64,000 nt of DNA from Flammeovirgaceae bacterium SG7u.111 (GTDB lineage: Bacteria; Bacteroidota; Bacteroidia; Cytophagales; Flammeovirgaceae): positions 3,301,635-3,365,634 of the forward strand of contig CP139021.1 of the NCBI GenBank assembly GCA_034044135.1, given 5' to 3'. Both the position numbers and the translations under genes were made by a program. Shown one piece after another: positions 53,155-62,089 of the stretch. Numbering within the stretch: position 1 is the stretch's first letter; each line of letters opens with the position of its first letter. The notes beneath the pieces are model-generated. The model made no database searches. It saw nothing but the letters and a program-made list of their open reading frames with translations, and was not told the origin of the DNA.

Positions 53155-55359
53155 ATGAAAAAAAGCCTTCTAAACCACAAGCTTATCACTGTCCTGCCAC
53201 TAATTCTGTTCTCAATAGTAGTTCATGCACAAGAGGTGGATTTTACCTTTTTCGATAACAGTCTTCCCCTCGAAGAACGAGTGGAGATCCTAGTCTCTCA
53301 AATGACAGTGGAGGAAAAAATTAGCCAATTGACCAATGGTGCAGCAGCCATCCCTCGGCTTAGCGTGCCCGATTACGATTGGTGGAACGAAGCCCTCCAC
53401 GGGATCGCCCGAAATGGGAAAGCGACTATTTTCCCCCAAGGAATAGGAATGGGGGCAACTTTTGACCCGGAATTGGCAGAAAGGGTAGCTTCTGCAATTT
53501 CGACTGAGGCAAGGGCTAAATACATTATTTCCCAAAAAATGGGAAACCATAGCAAATATGCTGGACTGACCTTCTGGACACCAAATGTCAATATTTTCCG
53601 TGATCCTCGCTGGGGGCGTGGTCAAGAGACCTATGGCGAAGACCCATTTTTGATGTCGAAAATAGGAGTAGCATTTGTAAAAGGCTTGCAGGGAAACGAC
53701 CCGACCTATTTGAAATCCGCCGCCTGCGCCAAGCACTTTGCCGTGCATTCAGGCCCTGAGGAGGTTAGGCATACATTCAACGCCATTCCCAACAAACAAG
53801 ATTTGCACGAAACCTATTTGCCAGCCTTTGAGGCATTGGTGACCGAAGCCAAGGTTGAAGGTGTCATGGCAGCATACAATGCGGTTTATGGAATCCCATC
53901 TGCTGCGAGTCCTTTTCTTTTGCAAGATATTTTGCATAACCAGTGGGGTTTTGACGGCTACGTCACATCCGACTGCGGGGCAATAAGTGGGGTGACGGCT
54001 AAACTCAACTATGCAAAAACTCCAGCCGAAGCTGCTGCTGTTTCCCTAAAAGCTGGAACTAATCTTAACTGTGGGAAAACTTATAAAAGGCTTGTAGAAG
54101 CTCTGAAACAAGGCTTGGTAACGGAAGAGCTGATTCACGAAAGAACCAAGCAACTTTTTAAGACTCGTTTCCGATTAGGCATGTTTGACAAGGACGTAGA
54201 CCACCCTTATTTCAAAGTTAGCGGAGACAATATCCACAGTGATGAGCATGTAGCCTTGGCGCGTGAAGCTGCTCAGAAGTCGATTGTTTTGCTTAAGAAC
54301 AAAAACAATATTCTTCCCCTTCCAAAAGATATCAAAGTCCCGTATGTAACTGGCCCTTTTGCCAACTCAAATGACATGCTCATGGGGAGTTACTATGGCA
54401 TAAGCACCAATATAGTGACCATTTTAGAAGGGATTGCTGATGCAGTTTCCTTGGGGACTTCTTTGAATTACCGTAGTGGCGCACTCCCTTTCCACGACAA
54501 TATCAATCCTAAAAACTGGGCGCCATTTGTTGCTGGCGAATCGGATGTTACTATTTGTGTGGTAGGTCTCACGGCGGACAGGGAAGGAGAAGAAGTGGAT
54601 GCAATAGCTTCGTCGGATATAGGAGACAAAAGGGATTTGAAACTGCCTGCCAATCAAATTAATTATGTGAAGCAAATCATTGAAAAGAAAAAAGGACCAT
54701 TGATTTTGGTAGTAGCCAGCGGTAGTCCCGTTTCGCTCGAAGGAATTGAAGAAGACTGCGAGGCAGTGCTGCAAATTTGGTATCCGGGCGAGCAAGGGGG
54801 CAATGCCGTTGCCGATGTGCTGTTTGGCGATATTTCCCCTTCTGGAAAACTACCAATCACCTTCCCAAAAAATATAGCCCAGCTTCCTCCATACGAAGAT
54901 TATTCCATGCAAGGACGCACCTACAAATACATGACCGAAGAACCAATGTTCCCCTTTGGCTTCGGATTAACTTATTCTACAGCTGAAATCAGCAACTTGA
55001 CTCTCAGTGCTGAAAAACTAAAGAAAACCCAATCGCTAGAAGTTCAGGTAGAAATAGCAAACACAGGCGAATACGATATTGATGAAGTAGTGCAACTTTA
55101 CGTTTGCCCAACGGACACCACAGGTGGAATCCCTTTGAAAAGTTTGAAAGCTTTTGAGCGTGTTCCTTTGAAAAAAGGTGAGAAGAAATCAATAGGGTTT
55201 TCCTTGGACCCTGAATCCTTAAAAGTGGTCAACGAGGAAGGCGAAAAAGTGTGGAGAAAAGGAGAATACAAAATCATAGTTGGAAATTCTTCGCCAGGAG
55301 AATTAAGTGTAAAACTAGGAGCTGCTGTTCCGCAAGAAGAAATCATCACCTTAAAATAA
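53155..55359 (+). CDS. GH3 glycoside hydrolase, xylosidase/arabinofuranosidase-like subtype
   Basis: A 734-residue secreted GH3 enzyme. With the ATG at 53155 it starts MKKSLLNHKLITVLPLILFS and has a normal signal peptide ending in VVHAQ; an in-frame ATG at 53137 adds six residues. WWNEALHGIARNG, DPRWGRGQETYGEDPFL, KHFAVHSGPE and the nucleophile Asp273 in YVTSDCGAISG follow the plant-type beta-xylosidase/alpha-arabinofuranosidase subgroup (SDC rather than SDY). A fibronectin III-like C-terminus closes it. It is encoded between two GH117 genes and probably trims neutral sugars after desulfation; in galactan loci the same subgroup also acts as beta-galactosidase. Confidence 0.9.
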   Translation: MKKSLLNHKLITVLPLILFSIVVHAQEVDFTFFDNSLPLEERVEILVSQMTVEEKISQLTNGAAAIPRLSVPDYDWWNEALHGIARNGKATIFPQGIGMGATFDPELAERVASAISTEARAKYIISQKMGNHSKYAGLTFWTPNVNIFRDPRWGRGQETYGEDPFLMSKIGVAFVKGLQGNDPTYLKSAACAKHFAVHSGPEEVRHTFNAIPNKQDLHETYLPAFEALVTEAKVEGVMAAYNAVYGIPSAASPFLLQDILHNQWGFDGYVTSDCGAISGVTAKLNYAKTPAEAAAVSLKAGTNLNCGKTYKRLVEALKQGLVTEELIHERTKQLFKTRFRLGMFDKDVDHPYFKVSGDNIHSDEHVALAREAAQKSIVLLKNKNNILPLPKDIKVPYVTGPFANSNDMLMGSYYGISTNIVTILEGIADAVSLGTSLNYRSGALPFHDNINPKNWAPFVAGESDVTICVVGLTADREGEEVDAIASSDIGDKRDLKLPANQINYVKQIIEKKKGPLILVVASGSPVSLEGIEEDCEAVLQIWYPGEQGGNAVADVLFGDISPSGKLPITFPKNIAQLPPYEDYSMQGRTYKYMTEEPMFPFGFGLTYSTAEISNLTLSAEKLKKTQSLEVQVEIANTGEYDIDEVVQLYVCPTDTTGGIPLKSLKAFERVPLKKGEKKSIGFSLDPESLKVVNEEGEKVWRKGEYKIIVGNSSPGELSVKLGAAVPQEEIITLK

Positions 55360-55365
55360 TAAGCC

Positions 55366-56652
55366 ATGTCAACTTATATAAAGAACTTCACACTAACAGG
55401 ATTGATCGTACTGGTGTTTTTTTCATGTACAGAACCTCAAAAGCAAGAAATCCCAAAAACTGTAGAACCTCAGGTATTTCCTCACAAAATGCCAGAGGAA
55501 AAGCCCGACTTTCCAATGAGTGCTGCTGCAGAGCGCATGTTCGACTACCCAGCTCCGCGTGTGCAGGACAATGAATTGTATTCGCTTTTCAAATATACCA
55601 AATTGGAAGGGTTGGATTACAACGGCGGCGACGGCACTATCACACGCCGAGACCCTTCACGCCCCGTGTTCGTGAATGGGAAGTATTACATGTGGTACAC
55701 CAAGCGGCACACAAAAGTACCGCCAGTTGGTGCAAGCAATGCCGATCAGGCTACTGATGAAATCCCTTCCACCGATTGGGATTTGTGCGATTTGTGGTAT
55801 GCTACGAGTGAAGACGGCTTTACTTGGGAAGAACAGGGCATCGCAGTGGCTCGACCAGAAAAACCTGCACTAGGTTGGAGGTCTATCGCTACACCGGATA
55901 TCTTGATCTGGGAAGGGAAATATTATCTCTATTTTCAAGCGTTCAACGAGCCAAGTGGTACTCGTGGCGATTGGTGCCCGATTTCTATGGCTTATGCCGA
56001 CTCGCCTGACGGACCTTGGACGCATGTGGGCAAACCCGTTGTTCCTTTTGGCAAAAAAGGAGAGTGGGACCAAGACCAAACGCAAGATCCGCACCCAATT
56101 ATTTATAAAGGAAAAATCTACTTGTACTACAAAGCCGCATACAACAAGTGGCCTGACAAACGAGACAAATATGCTGTTGGTCACGGCTTAGCCATTGCCG
56201 ATAATCCTATGGGTCCATTTGAAAAACACCCATTGAACCCTGTGCTGAATTCCGGTCACGAGACAACGTATTTTCCATTCAAAGAAGGAATTGCCGCATT
56301 AGTCATCAAAGATGGGAACGAGCACGAAACCATGCAATACGCCGAAGATGGAGTGAATTTCAATATTGCTGCTGTGGTGGAGCTTACACCGACTGCCGCT
56401 GGGGCATTCACGCCCGATGCCTTTACGGGAACGGATTATGGCAAAGGAATCACTTGGGGAGTTTGCCATTTCATCAATGCAGGAACTACCCGTGAAAACA
56501 AACATTCCATCATAGCAAGATTCGACTGCGATTTGAGTTTGGACACCCACGAGCCTTGGCTTAAAAGCACAGGTGTTTGGCATCGACCTGAAGTATATTT
56601 CAAACAAGGTCTGGGCGGATTAAGAAAAAAACGTGAAGGGCTTCCCAAATAA
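55366..56652 (+). CDS. GH117-family glycoside hydrolase, lipoprotein (copy 2)
   Basis: A 428-residue paralogue of the GH117 encoded at 51793. Lipobox VFFSC (Cys21); catalytic positions conserved as Asp96 (TITRRDPSRP), Asp241 (QTQDPHPII) and His298-Glu299 (LNSGHETTYF). It differs from copy 1 in the loops around TKRHTKVPPVGASNADQA and in a longer insert AAYNKWPDKRDKYAVGHG after blade 4, places that shape the substrate pocket, so the two copies may cut different linkages or sulfation states. It starts 6 bases after the GH3 stop codon: translational coupling is likely. Confidence 0.88.
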   Translation: MSTYIKNFTLTGLIVLVFFSCTEPQKQEIPKTVEPQVFPHKMPEEKPDFPMSAAAERMFDYPAPRVQDNELYSLFKYTKLEGLDYNGGDGTITRRDPSRPVFVNGKYYMWYTKRHTKVPPVGASNADQATDEIPSTDWDLCDLWYATSEDGFTWEEQGIAVARPEKPALGWRSIATPDILIWEGKYYLYFQAFNEPSGTRGDWCPISMAYADSPDGPWTHVGKPVVPFGKKGEWDQDQTQDPHPIIYKGKIYLYYKAAYNKWPDKRDKYAVGHGLAIADNPMGPFEKHPLNPVLNSGHETTYFPFKEGIAALVIKDGNEHETMQYAEDGVNFNIAAVVELTPTAAGAFTPDAFTGTDYGKGITWGVCHFINAGTTRENKHSIIARFDCDLSLDTHEPWLKSTGVWHRPEVYFKQGLGGLRKKREGLPK

Positions 56653-56672
56653 GACTTCCTTAAACTATTGAT

Positions 56673-59024
56673 ATGAAAGTTTTCAACTATTTTTTATTCA
56701 TCATTTTTAACCTGGTAATTGTTGCTTATGGGCAGACGCCAGAGTTCTCAACTCCCGAAATTGACGCCAAAGTAGATGCATTGCTGGCAAAAATGACCAT
56801 GGAAGAAAAGCTGGCGCAAATTACGGGCACTCGGCTTAGAGAAATCATGGTAGATGGAAAAGTTTCCATAGAAAAATGCAGGGAACACATTCCACATGGT
56901 ATAGGTCATTTTTGCCAGTTTTCTACTGGTCAAAATCTTTCCCCAGAAGAGTTGAGGGATTTGGTGAGGGAAGTACAACACTACCTCATGACCGAAACAA
57001 GGTTAAAAGTTCCAGCAATTTTCCATGAAGAGGCCATTACCGGTTTTACCACTTTGGGAGCTACTACTTTTCCCCAGCAAATAGGCGTAGGTTGCACTTG
57101 GAATCCTGAGTTGGTATCGCAAAATACTGCTTCAACTCGAAAGAGTATGCGGGCTGCAGGAGCTACCTTTGCCCTGTCGCCTATGCTCGACCTTAGCCGA
57201 ACAGCGCACTGGAACCGCCACCAAGAGAGCTATGGCGAGGATGCTTATTTGACTTCGCGCATGGGAGTTGCATTTGTTAAAGGCTTGCAAGGTGACGATT
57301 TCAGAACAGGAGTTGCAGCCACAGTTAAGCACTTTGCGGGGTACGGCACAAAAAACAACAGCGAAAAGGTCTTGTACGAAGAATACCTCATGCCACACGA
57401 AGCGTGTATAAAGGTAGCTGGGGCAAAAAGCGTCATGCCTTCGTATGGGGTCTACAAAGCGCTCCCTATTTCGGTGAACCCCACTATGCTCACGCAAATG
57501 CTTCGGAAGGATATAGGATTTGATGGGCTGGTGGTGAGCGACTACGGCGCCATTACTCAAGTATTCAAAAAATACAAAAGAGCGCCCGACTTGATGACTG
57601 CAGGTGCCATGGCGCTGAATGCAGGCTTGGACATCGAATTATCCTCACCTACGGCATTTCCCCTTTTGCCAAAGGCACTTGAAGAAGGCTTAGTGACTGA
57701 AGAGCAGATAAATACTGCGGTAAGACGTTCGCTGACCATGAAAGCCAAATTAGGCTTGCTCGATGAACATCCTCAAATTGGTGTAGATGGAGATTTAGAT
57801 TTTGACCCTCCTGCCAATAGGGAATTAGCGTACAAAACGGCTGCCCAATCCATCGTGTTGCTTAAGAACAATGGTGTTCTTCCACTAAAGAAAAATGTAA
57901 AAAAAATAGCTCTTGTAGGACCAAACGCAGCCACTGTACACGGACTTTTGGGCGATTATACCTACCAAGGAATGAGGGCTTTTTGGAAGCAAGCTGAATT
58001 TGACCAAAACAACCCCAAATTGGTTACAGTGAAGGAAGGTTTGGAGCAAAAGCTTGGCAGAAAAGTGAAATTGCAACACGAAAGAGGTTGCGATTGGAGT
58101 GCTGCGCTTGAAGCCAAAATAGATACAAAAACATTTGGCGACAGCCGAGTAGAACAGTTAAAACTACTTACTATCAAAGACTTGCCTCAGCCCGACTTGC
58201 AAAATGCGCTGAAGATTGCCAAGGAAAGCGATGTAGTGATTGCCGTAATGGGCGAAAATCTTTACCTCAACGGAGAAGGGCGTTGGAGAAAAGGTATCCG
58301 TTTGCCCGGAGAGCAAGAAGCGTTTGTTGAGAAACTAATTGAAACGGGTAAGCCAGTTGTTCTAGTAATCTTAAGCGGCAGGCAACAGGTAATCAGTGCC
58401 ATTGAAGGCAAATGTGCTGCCGTTGTTCAAGGATGGTTTCCTGGCGAAGAAGGAGGCAATGCTATAGCCGATGTACTACTGGGCAACGTGAACCCATCGG
58501 GCAAATTATGTGTGTCTTATCCAAGTACCGAAGAAGAAGTGGAGATCAATTACCAAAATGGTTACCCTGATATTGCTCCCCAATATCCTTTTGGGTTTGG
58601 CTTGTCCTATACCACTTACGAATACGGAAACTTGGAAATGCAACCTCAAGCAAAGGTTACCGACGACCGGTTTTCAATTTCTTTTACTGTGAGAAATACG
58701 GGAAAAATGGATGGAGCTGAAGTTGTTCAACTATACGTTTCCCCAATTGAAAAGACGTCTGGCATGAAACCTATCCAACTAAAAGGTTTTCAACGGGTAC
58801 CACTCAAGGCTGGAGAAGAGGAAAAAGTCACTTTTGAAGTTTCTCCCCAACAATTGGCGCAATATATAAATGGTGAATGGGTGATAGAAGCTGGAAAATA
58901 TGAATTCAAGGTAGGGGCATCGTGTACCGATATTAAGCTTAGCGGTACTGTTGAGCTAACAGGACAAGATATTTTTCTGGAAAATGGACGTCAAGTATTT
59001 TTCTCTACTACTTCGGCAAAATAA
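56673..59024 (+). CDS. GH3 glycoside hydrolase, divergent active-site surroundings
   Basis: A 783-residue secreted GH3 enzyme (signal peptide 1-20, ending VAYGQ). Nucleophile Asp290 in VVSDYGAITQ and the KH pair at 219-220 are present, but the otherwise strongly conserved DPRWGR is DLSRTAHWNRHQ (172-183), and the SYNEIDG-type loop is SYGVYKALPISVNP. These residues line the -1 subsite, so the sugar accepted is likely to differ from glucose or xylose. The alpha/beta sandwich and fibronectin III-like domain are complete. It follows GH117 copy 2 by 20 bases. Confidence 0.88.
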   Translation: MKVFNYFLFIIFNLVIVAYGQTPEFSTPEIDAKVDALLAKMTMEEKLAQITGTRLREIMVDGKVSIEKCREHIPHGIGHFCQFSTGQNLSPEELRDLVREVQHYLMTETRLKVPAIFHEEAITGFTTLGATTFPQQIGVGCTWNPELVSQNTASTRKSMRAAGATFALSPMLDLSRTAHWNRHQESYGEDAYLTSRMGVAFVKGLQGDDFRTGVAATVKHFAGYGTKNNSEKVLYEEYLMPHEACIKVAGAKSVMPSYGVYKALPISVNPTMLTQMLRKDIGFDGLVVSDYGAITQVFKKYKRAPDLMTAGAMALNAGLDIELSSPTAFPLLPKALEEGLVTEEQINTAVRRSLTMKAKLGLLDEHPQIGVDGDLDFDPPANRELAYKTAAQSIVLLKNNGVLPLKKNVKKIALVGPNAATVHGLLGDYTYQGMRAFWKQAEFDQNNPKLVTVKEGLEQKLGRKVKLQHERGCDWSAALEAKIDTKTFGDSRVEQLKLLTIKDLPQPDLQNALKIAKESDVVIAVMGENLYLNGEGRWRKGIRLPGEQEAFVEKLIETGKPVVLVILSGRQQVISAIEGKCAAVVQGWFPGEEGGNAIADVLLGNVNPSGKLCVSYPSTEEEVEINYQNGYPDIAPQYPFGFGLSYTTYEYGNLEMQPQAKVTDDRFSISFTVRNTGKMDGAEVVQLYVSPIEKTSGMKPIQLKGFQRVPLKAGEEEKVTFEVSPQQLAQYINGEWVIEAGKYEFKVGASCTDIKLSGTVELTGQDIFLENGRQVFFSTTSAK

Positions 59025-59079
59025 GATGATGTTCAAATAAAAAATAATGTTACCATAACAAAATAAAAACATAAATATA

Positions 59080-60495
59080 ATGAACGATTATTCATTAAAA
59101 AATATAATGGCACTTGGAATATTAGCTGTTGTTGTATTTGTTGCTCCTCAAGAGGTGTTTGCCCAGAAAAAAACAAACATCATTTTACTGTTTGCCGACG
59201 ATGCCGGGTATCATGATTTCGGCTTCCAAGGTAGCAAAACTTTTAAGACTCCCCATCTCGATCAATTAGCATCGGAAGGGATGGTGTTTAAAGAAGCTTA
59301 TACAACGGCAGCGGTTTGTGGTCCATCTAGGGCTGGTTTACTTACGGGCATGTACCAGCAGCGCTTTGGCTTTGAGGAAAATAATGTCCCCGGCTACATG
59401 AGTGCATCGTCCAAGCTGATGGGCGACGATATGGGCTTGCCGCTGAATCTGAAAACCGTTGCAGATTACTTGAATCCTTTGGGTTATCAGTCTATTATAT
59501 TGGGCAAATGGCACATGGGTAATGCGGACAGGTACCACCCGCTTAGGAGAGGCTTCGATGAGTTTTACGGTTTTAGAGGCGGGGCAAGAAGTTTCTTTCC
59601 CCTCACACAAAAAGAAGCATTTGATAAGCCCGAAGATAGGTTGGAAAAAGGCTTTGGAAACTTTAAAGAACCAGAGAAATACTTGACCGATGACCTGGCA
59701 GATGAAGCCTGTGATTTTATAGATAGGAATAAAGAAAAACCATTTTTCATGTATGTTTCTTTCAATGCGGTTCATTCTCCATTGCATGCTACAAAAGAAG
59801 ATTTGGCGAAAGTAGAAGGGCTTACAGGTAAGCGTAAGATATTGGCAGCAATGACCATTGCAATGGACAGGGCTTGTGGGCAGATCTTGGCAAAGCTGAA
59901 AGAGCATGGTTTGGATGAAAACACCTTGGTGGTATTTTCCAACGACAACGGAGGCCCTGACGGAACACACACCTGCAACTATCCTCTGAGCGGTTGTAAA
60001 TCCAACAACCTTGAAGGTGGAATAAGAGTGCCTTGCATCATGAAACTTCCTTCGGTAATCGAAGAAGGCTCGCATTACGATAAGCCGGTGAGTATGCTCG
60101 ATATGCTTCCTACTTTTGTAAACGCCGCTGGCGGTAATGCTTCAAAAATAAAAGGATTAGACGGTGTTGATCTCCTTCCTTTTGTCACTGGAGAAAACAA
60201 GTCAGCTCCTCACGAAATCCTTTTTTGGAAAAAAGAAAATAGGGGGATTGTCCGAAAAGGAGATTGGAAAATGCTCCGCTTTCCAGATCGACCGGCAGAG
60301 CTGTACAACATTGCCAAAGATGAAGAAGAAAATAACAACTTGGCTTACGAACATCCTGAAAAAGTCAGAGAAATGTTCAAGCTATTGTTTGAGTGGGAAG
60401 GGGAGTTGGAGCGACCGCTTTGGCAACTTAAGCGGATCTACGAAGTAAACGCCATGAAGCGGATGGACGAGAAAAGAACGCCGGTGCTCGATTAG
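59080..60495 (+). CDS. S1-family formylglycine sulfatase (first)
   Basis: A 471-residue secreted sulfatase (signal peptide to about residue 29, QEVFAQ). The alkaline-phosphatase-fold metal site reads FADDAGY (Asp40, Asp41), the maturation motif is CGPSRAGLLTG with Cys80 to be converted to formylglycine, and SNDNGGPDG and KWHMGN complete the core. Being Cys-type, it needs a formylglycine-generating or anaerobic maturase encoded elsewhere. It acts in the periplasm on a sulfated sugar; the S1 subfamily cannot be decided by eye. Located between GH3 and a second sulfatase. Confidence 0.93.
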   Translation: MNDYSLKNIMALGILAVVVFVAPQEVFAQKKTNIILLFADDAGYHDFGFQGSKTFKTPHLDQLASEGMVFKEAYTTAAVCGPSRAGLLTGMYQQRFGFEENNVPGYMSASSKLMGDDMGLPLNLKTVADYLNPLGYQSIILGKWHMGNADRYHPLRRGFDEFYGFRGGARSFFPLTQKEAFDKPEDRLEKGFGNFKEPEKYLTDDLADEACDFIDRNKEKPFFMYVSFNAVHSPLHATKEDLAKVEGLTGKRKILAAMTIAMDRACGQILAKLKEHGLDENTLVVFSNDNGGPDGTHTCNYPLSGCKSNNLEGGIRVPCIMKLPSVIEEGSHYDKPVSMLDMLPTFVNAAGGNASKIKGLDGVDLLPFVTGENKSAPHEILFWKKENRGIVRKGDWKMLRFPDRPAELYNIAKDEEENNNLAYEHPEKVREMFKLLFEWEGELERPLWQLKRIYEVNAMKRMDEKRTPVLD

Positions 60496-60531
60496 AATTC
60501 TGATTAAACCTACTGCTTTAATATATTTATT

Positions 60532-62052
60532 ATGAAGTGTTTTGCTTGTAACTGTTCAATTATAAAAATAAGTGTTTTAACAATGCTTTTTTTGGGGCTC
60601 GGGTATGTAGCCAAGGCACAAGACCGCCCAAATATGATTGTGATTATTGCCGATGATTTGGGATACAATGATGTAGGGTTTAATGGCAGTAAAGAAATCC
60701 AAACCCCAAATTTGGATAGACTTGCCGATAATGGGGTGGTCTTTACCAACGGTTATGTGACGCATCCCTACTGCGGACCTTCTAGGGCTGGGCTAATTAC
60801 GGGTCGTTACCAAGCACGGTTTGGGTTGGAAATCAATTTGACTAACTCGTTTTTTGACACCCATAGTGGGTTGCCCTTGACGGAGACTACATTTGCAAAA
60901 CGCCTTCAAAAATCGGGTTATCATACAGGAATTATAGGTAAATGGCACTTGGGAGGTTCCCATCCTTACCATCCTAACAACAGGGGCTTCGATTATTTCT
61001 ATGGATTCCTATCTGGCGGGCATACTTACTGGCCAGAAAATGTAACCACAACTCACCCTCTTTACTTGGATAATGGAAAACCTCATTATTCAGCCAACGA
61101 AGGAGGGTATTGGCCATTGATGCGTAACAACAATGCAGCTGAGTTTGATGAATACCTCACTACTGCACTGAGCAGAGATGCAGCGAAGTTTGTGAAAAGT
61201 AGTGACAAACCATTTTGCCTTTACCTAGCTTACAATGCACCGCACGCTCCTTTGGAAGCGCCAAAAGAGTTGATCGATAAATATTCAAACATCGATCACA
61301 AACAAAGAAGAATCTATGCGGCCATGGTTGATGCGATGGATCAGGGAATTGGGATGGTAGTCCAAGCCTTGGAAGAATCTGGTAAACTTGACAATACGCT
61401 CATTTTCTTCATTTCCGACAATGGAGGAATTGTAGATAAGTCCCGTAAAGAATCAGATCCAAGAGGCGAGAAAAATGACTGGGGAGATAATTTTCCCTAT
61501 CGGGGTGGAAAAGGCAGTATGCTAGAAGGAGGCCATAATGTCCCGTTTATTGCCCATTGGCCTAAGGGGTTAACTTCAGGGAAAACCTATTCTTTACCAG
61601 TATCGGCATTGGACATTGCAGCAACTTTTGTTGCCCTTGGCAATGGAGATAATTCAGGGCCTGAGCTCGAAGGCGTAAACCTTATCCCGTATGTGGTAGG
61701 TGAAAAGAGAGGGGTGCCTCATAAAGCAATCTACTGGAGAATGAAAGATGGGGTAAACTGGGCAATCCGTACACCTGAGGCAAAATACCTGTTGCCACGA
61801 AAAGAACACGGAGGTGCTCCTATGCTTTTTGATATGAACAAAGACCCTTATGAAAGTAAAAATATCATTAACGAGCGTCCCGAATTAAGGAAAAAGCTTG
61901 CAATGATGTGGAATGAGTGGAATGCTCAAAACCAACCGAATAAATACTTGCAAGCTGGGGAGTATCAAAAAGAACGCCTGAAGTTTTACGAAGAGCAAAG
62001 AAAGCGCCTTGATGAGGAGGCGAAAAAGAAGAAGCCCTTGGTCATCGAGTAA
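60532..62052 (+). CDS. S1-family formylglycine sulfatase (second)
   Basis: A 506-residue secreted sulfatase, not a close copy of the preceding one. Signal peptide to about residue 30 (VAKAQ), metal site IADDLGYND (Asp41, Asp42), maturation motif YCGPSRAGLITG (Cys81), KWHLGGSHPYHP and FISDNGGI. The central loop with GGHTYWPENVTTTHPLYLDN is long and typical of exo-sulfatases acting on oligosaccharide ends. Two sulfatases in one operon imply at least two sulfate positions to be removed. The C-terminal ~40 residues form a charged helix. Confidence 0.93.
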   Translation: MKCFACNCSIIKISVLTMLFLGLGYVAKAQDRPNMIVIIADDLGYNDVGFNGSKEIQTPNLDRLADNGVVFTNGYVTHPYCGPSRAGLITGRYQARFGLEINLTNSFFDTHSGLPLTETTFAKRLQKSGYHTGIIGKWHLGGSHPYHPNNRGFDYFYGFLSGGHTYWPENVTTTHPLYLDNGKPHYSANEGGYWPLMRNNNAAEFDEYLTTALSRDAAKFVKSSDKPFCLYLAYNAPHAPLEAPKELIDKYSNIDHKQRRIYAAMVDAMDQGIGMVVQALEESGKLDNTLIFFISDNGGIVDKSRKESDPRGEKNDWGDNFPYRGGKGSMLEGGHNVPFIAHWPKGLTSGKTYSLPVSALDIAATFVALGNGDNSGPELEGVNLIPYVVGEKRGVPHKAIYWRMKDGVNWAIRTPEAKYLLPRKEHGGAPMLFDMNKDPYESKNIINERPELRKKLAMMWNEWNAQNQPNKYLQAGEYQKERLKFYEEQRKRLDEEAKKKKPLVIE

Positions 62053-62089
62053 GTCTGAAAAATGATAAATAATCACTTGAAATATAAAA

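Noticed and set aside
55098-55367. Minus-strand frames opposite the GH3 and other long genes
   Set aside because: They are mirror frames of strongly supported plus-strand genes, lack recognisable domains and have atypical composition.
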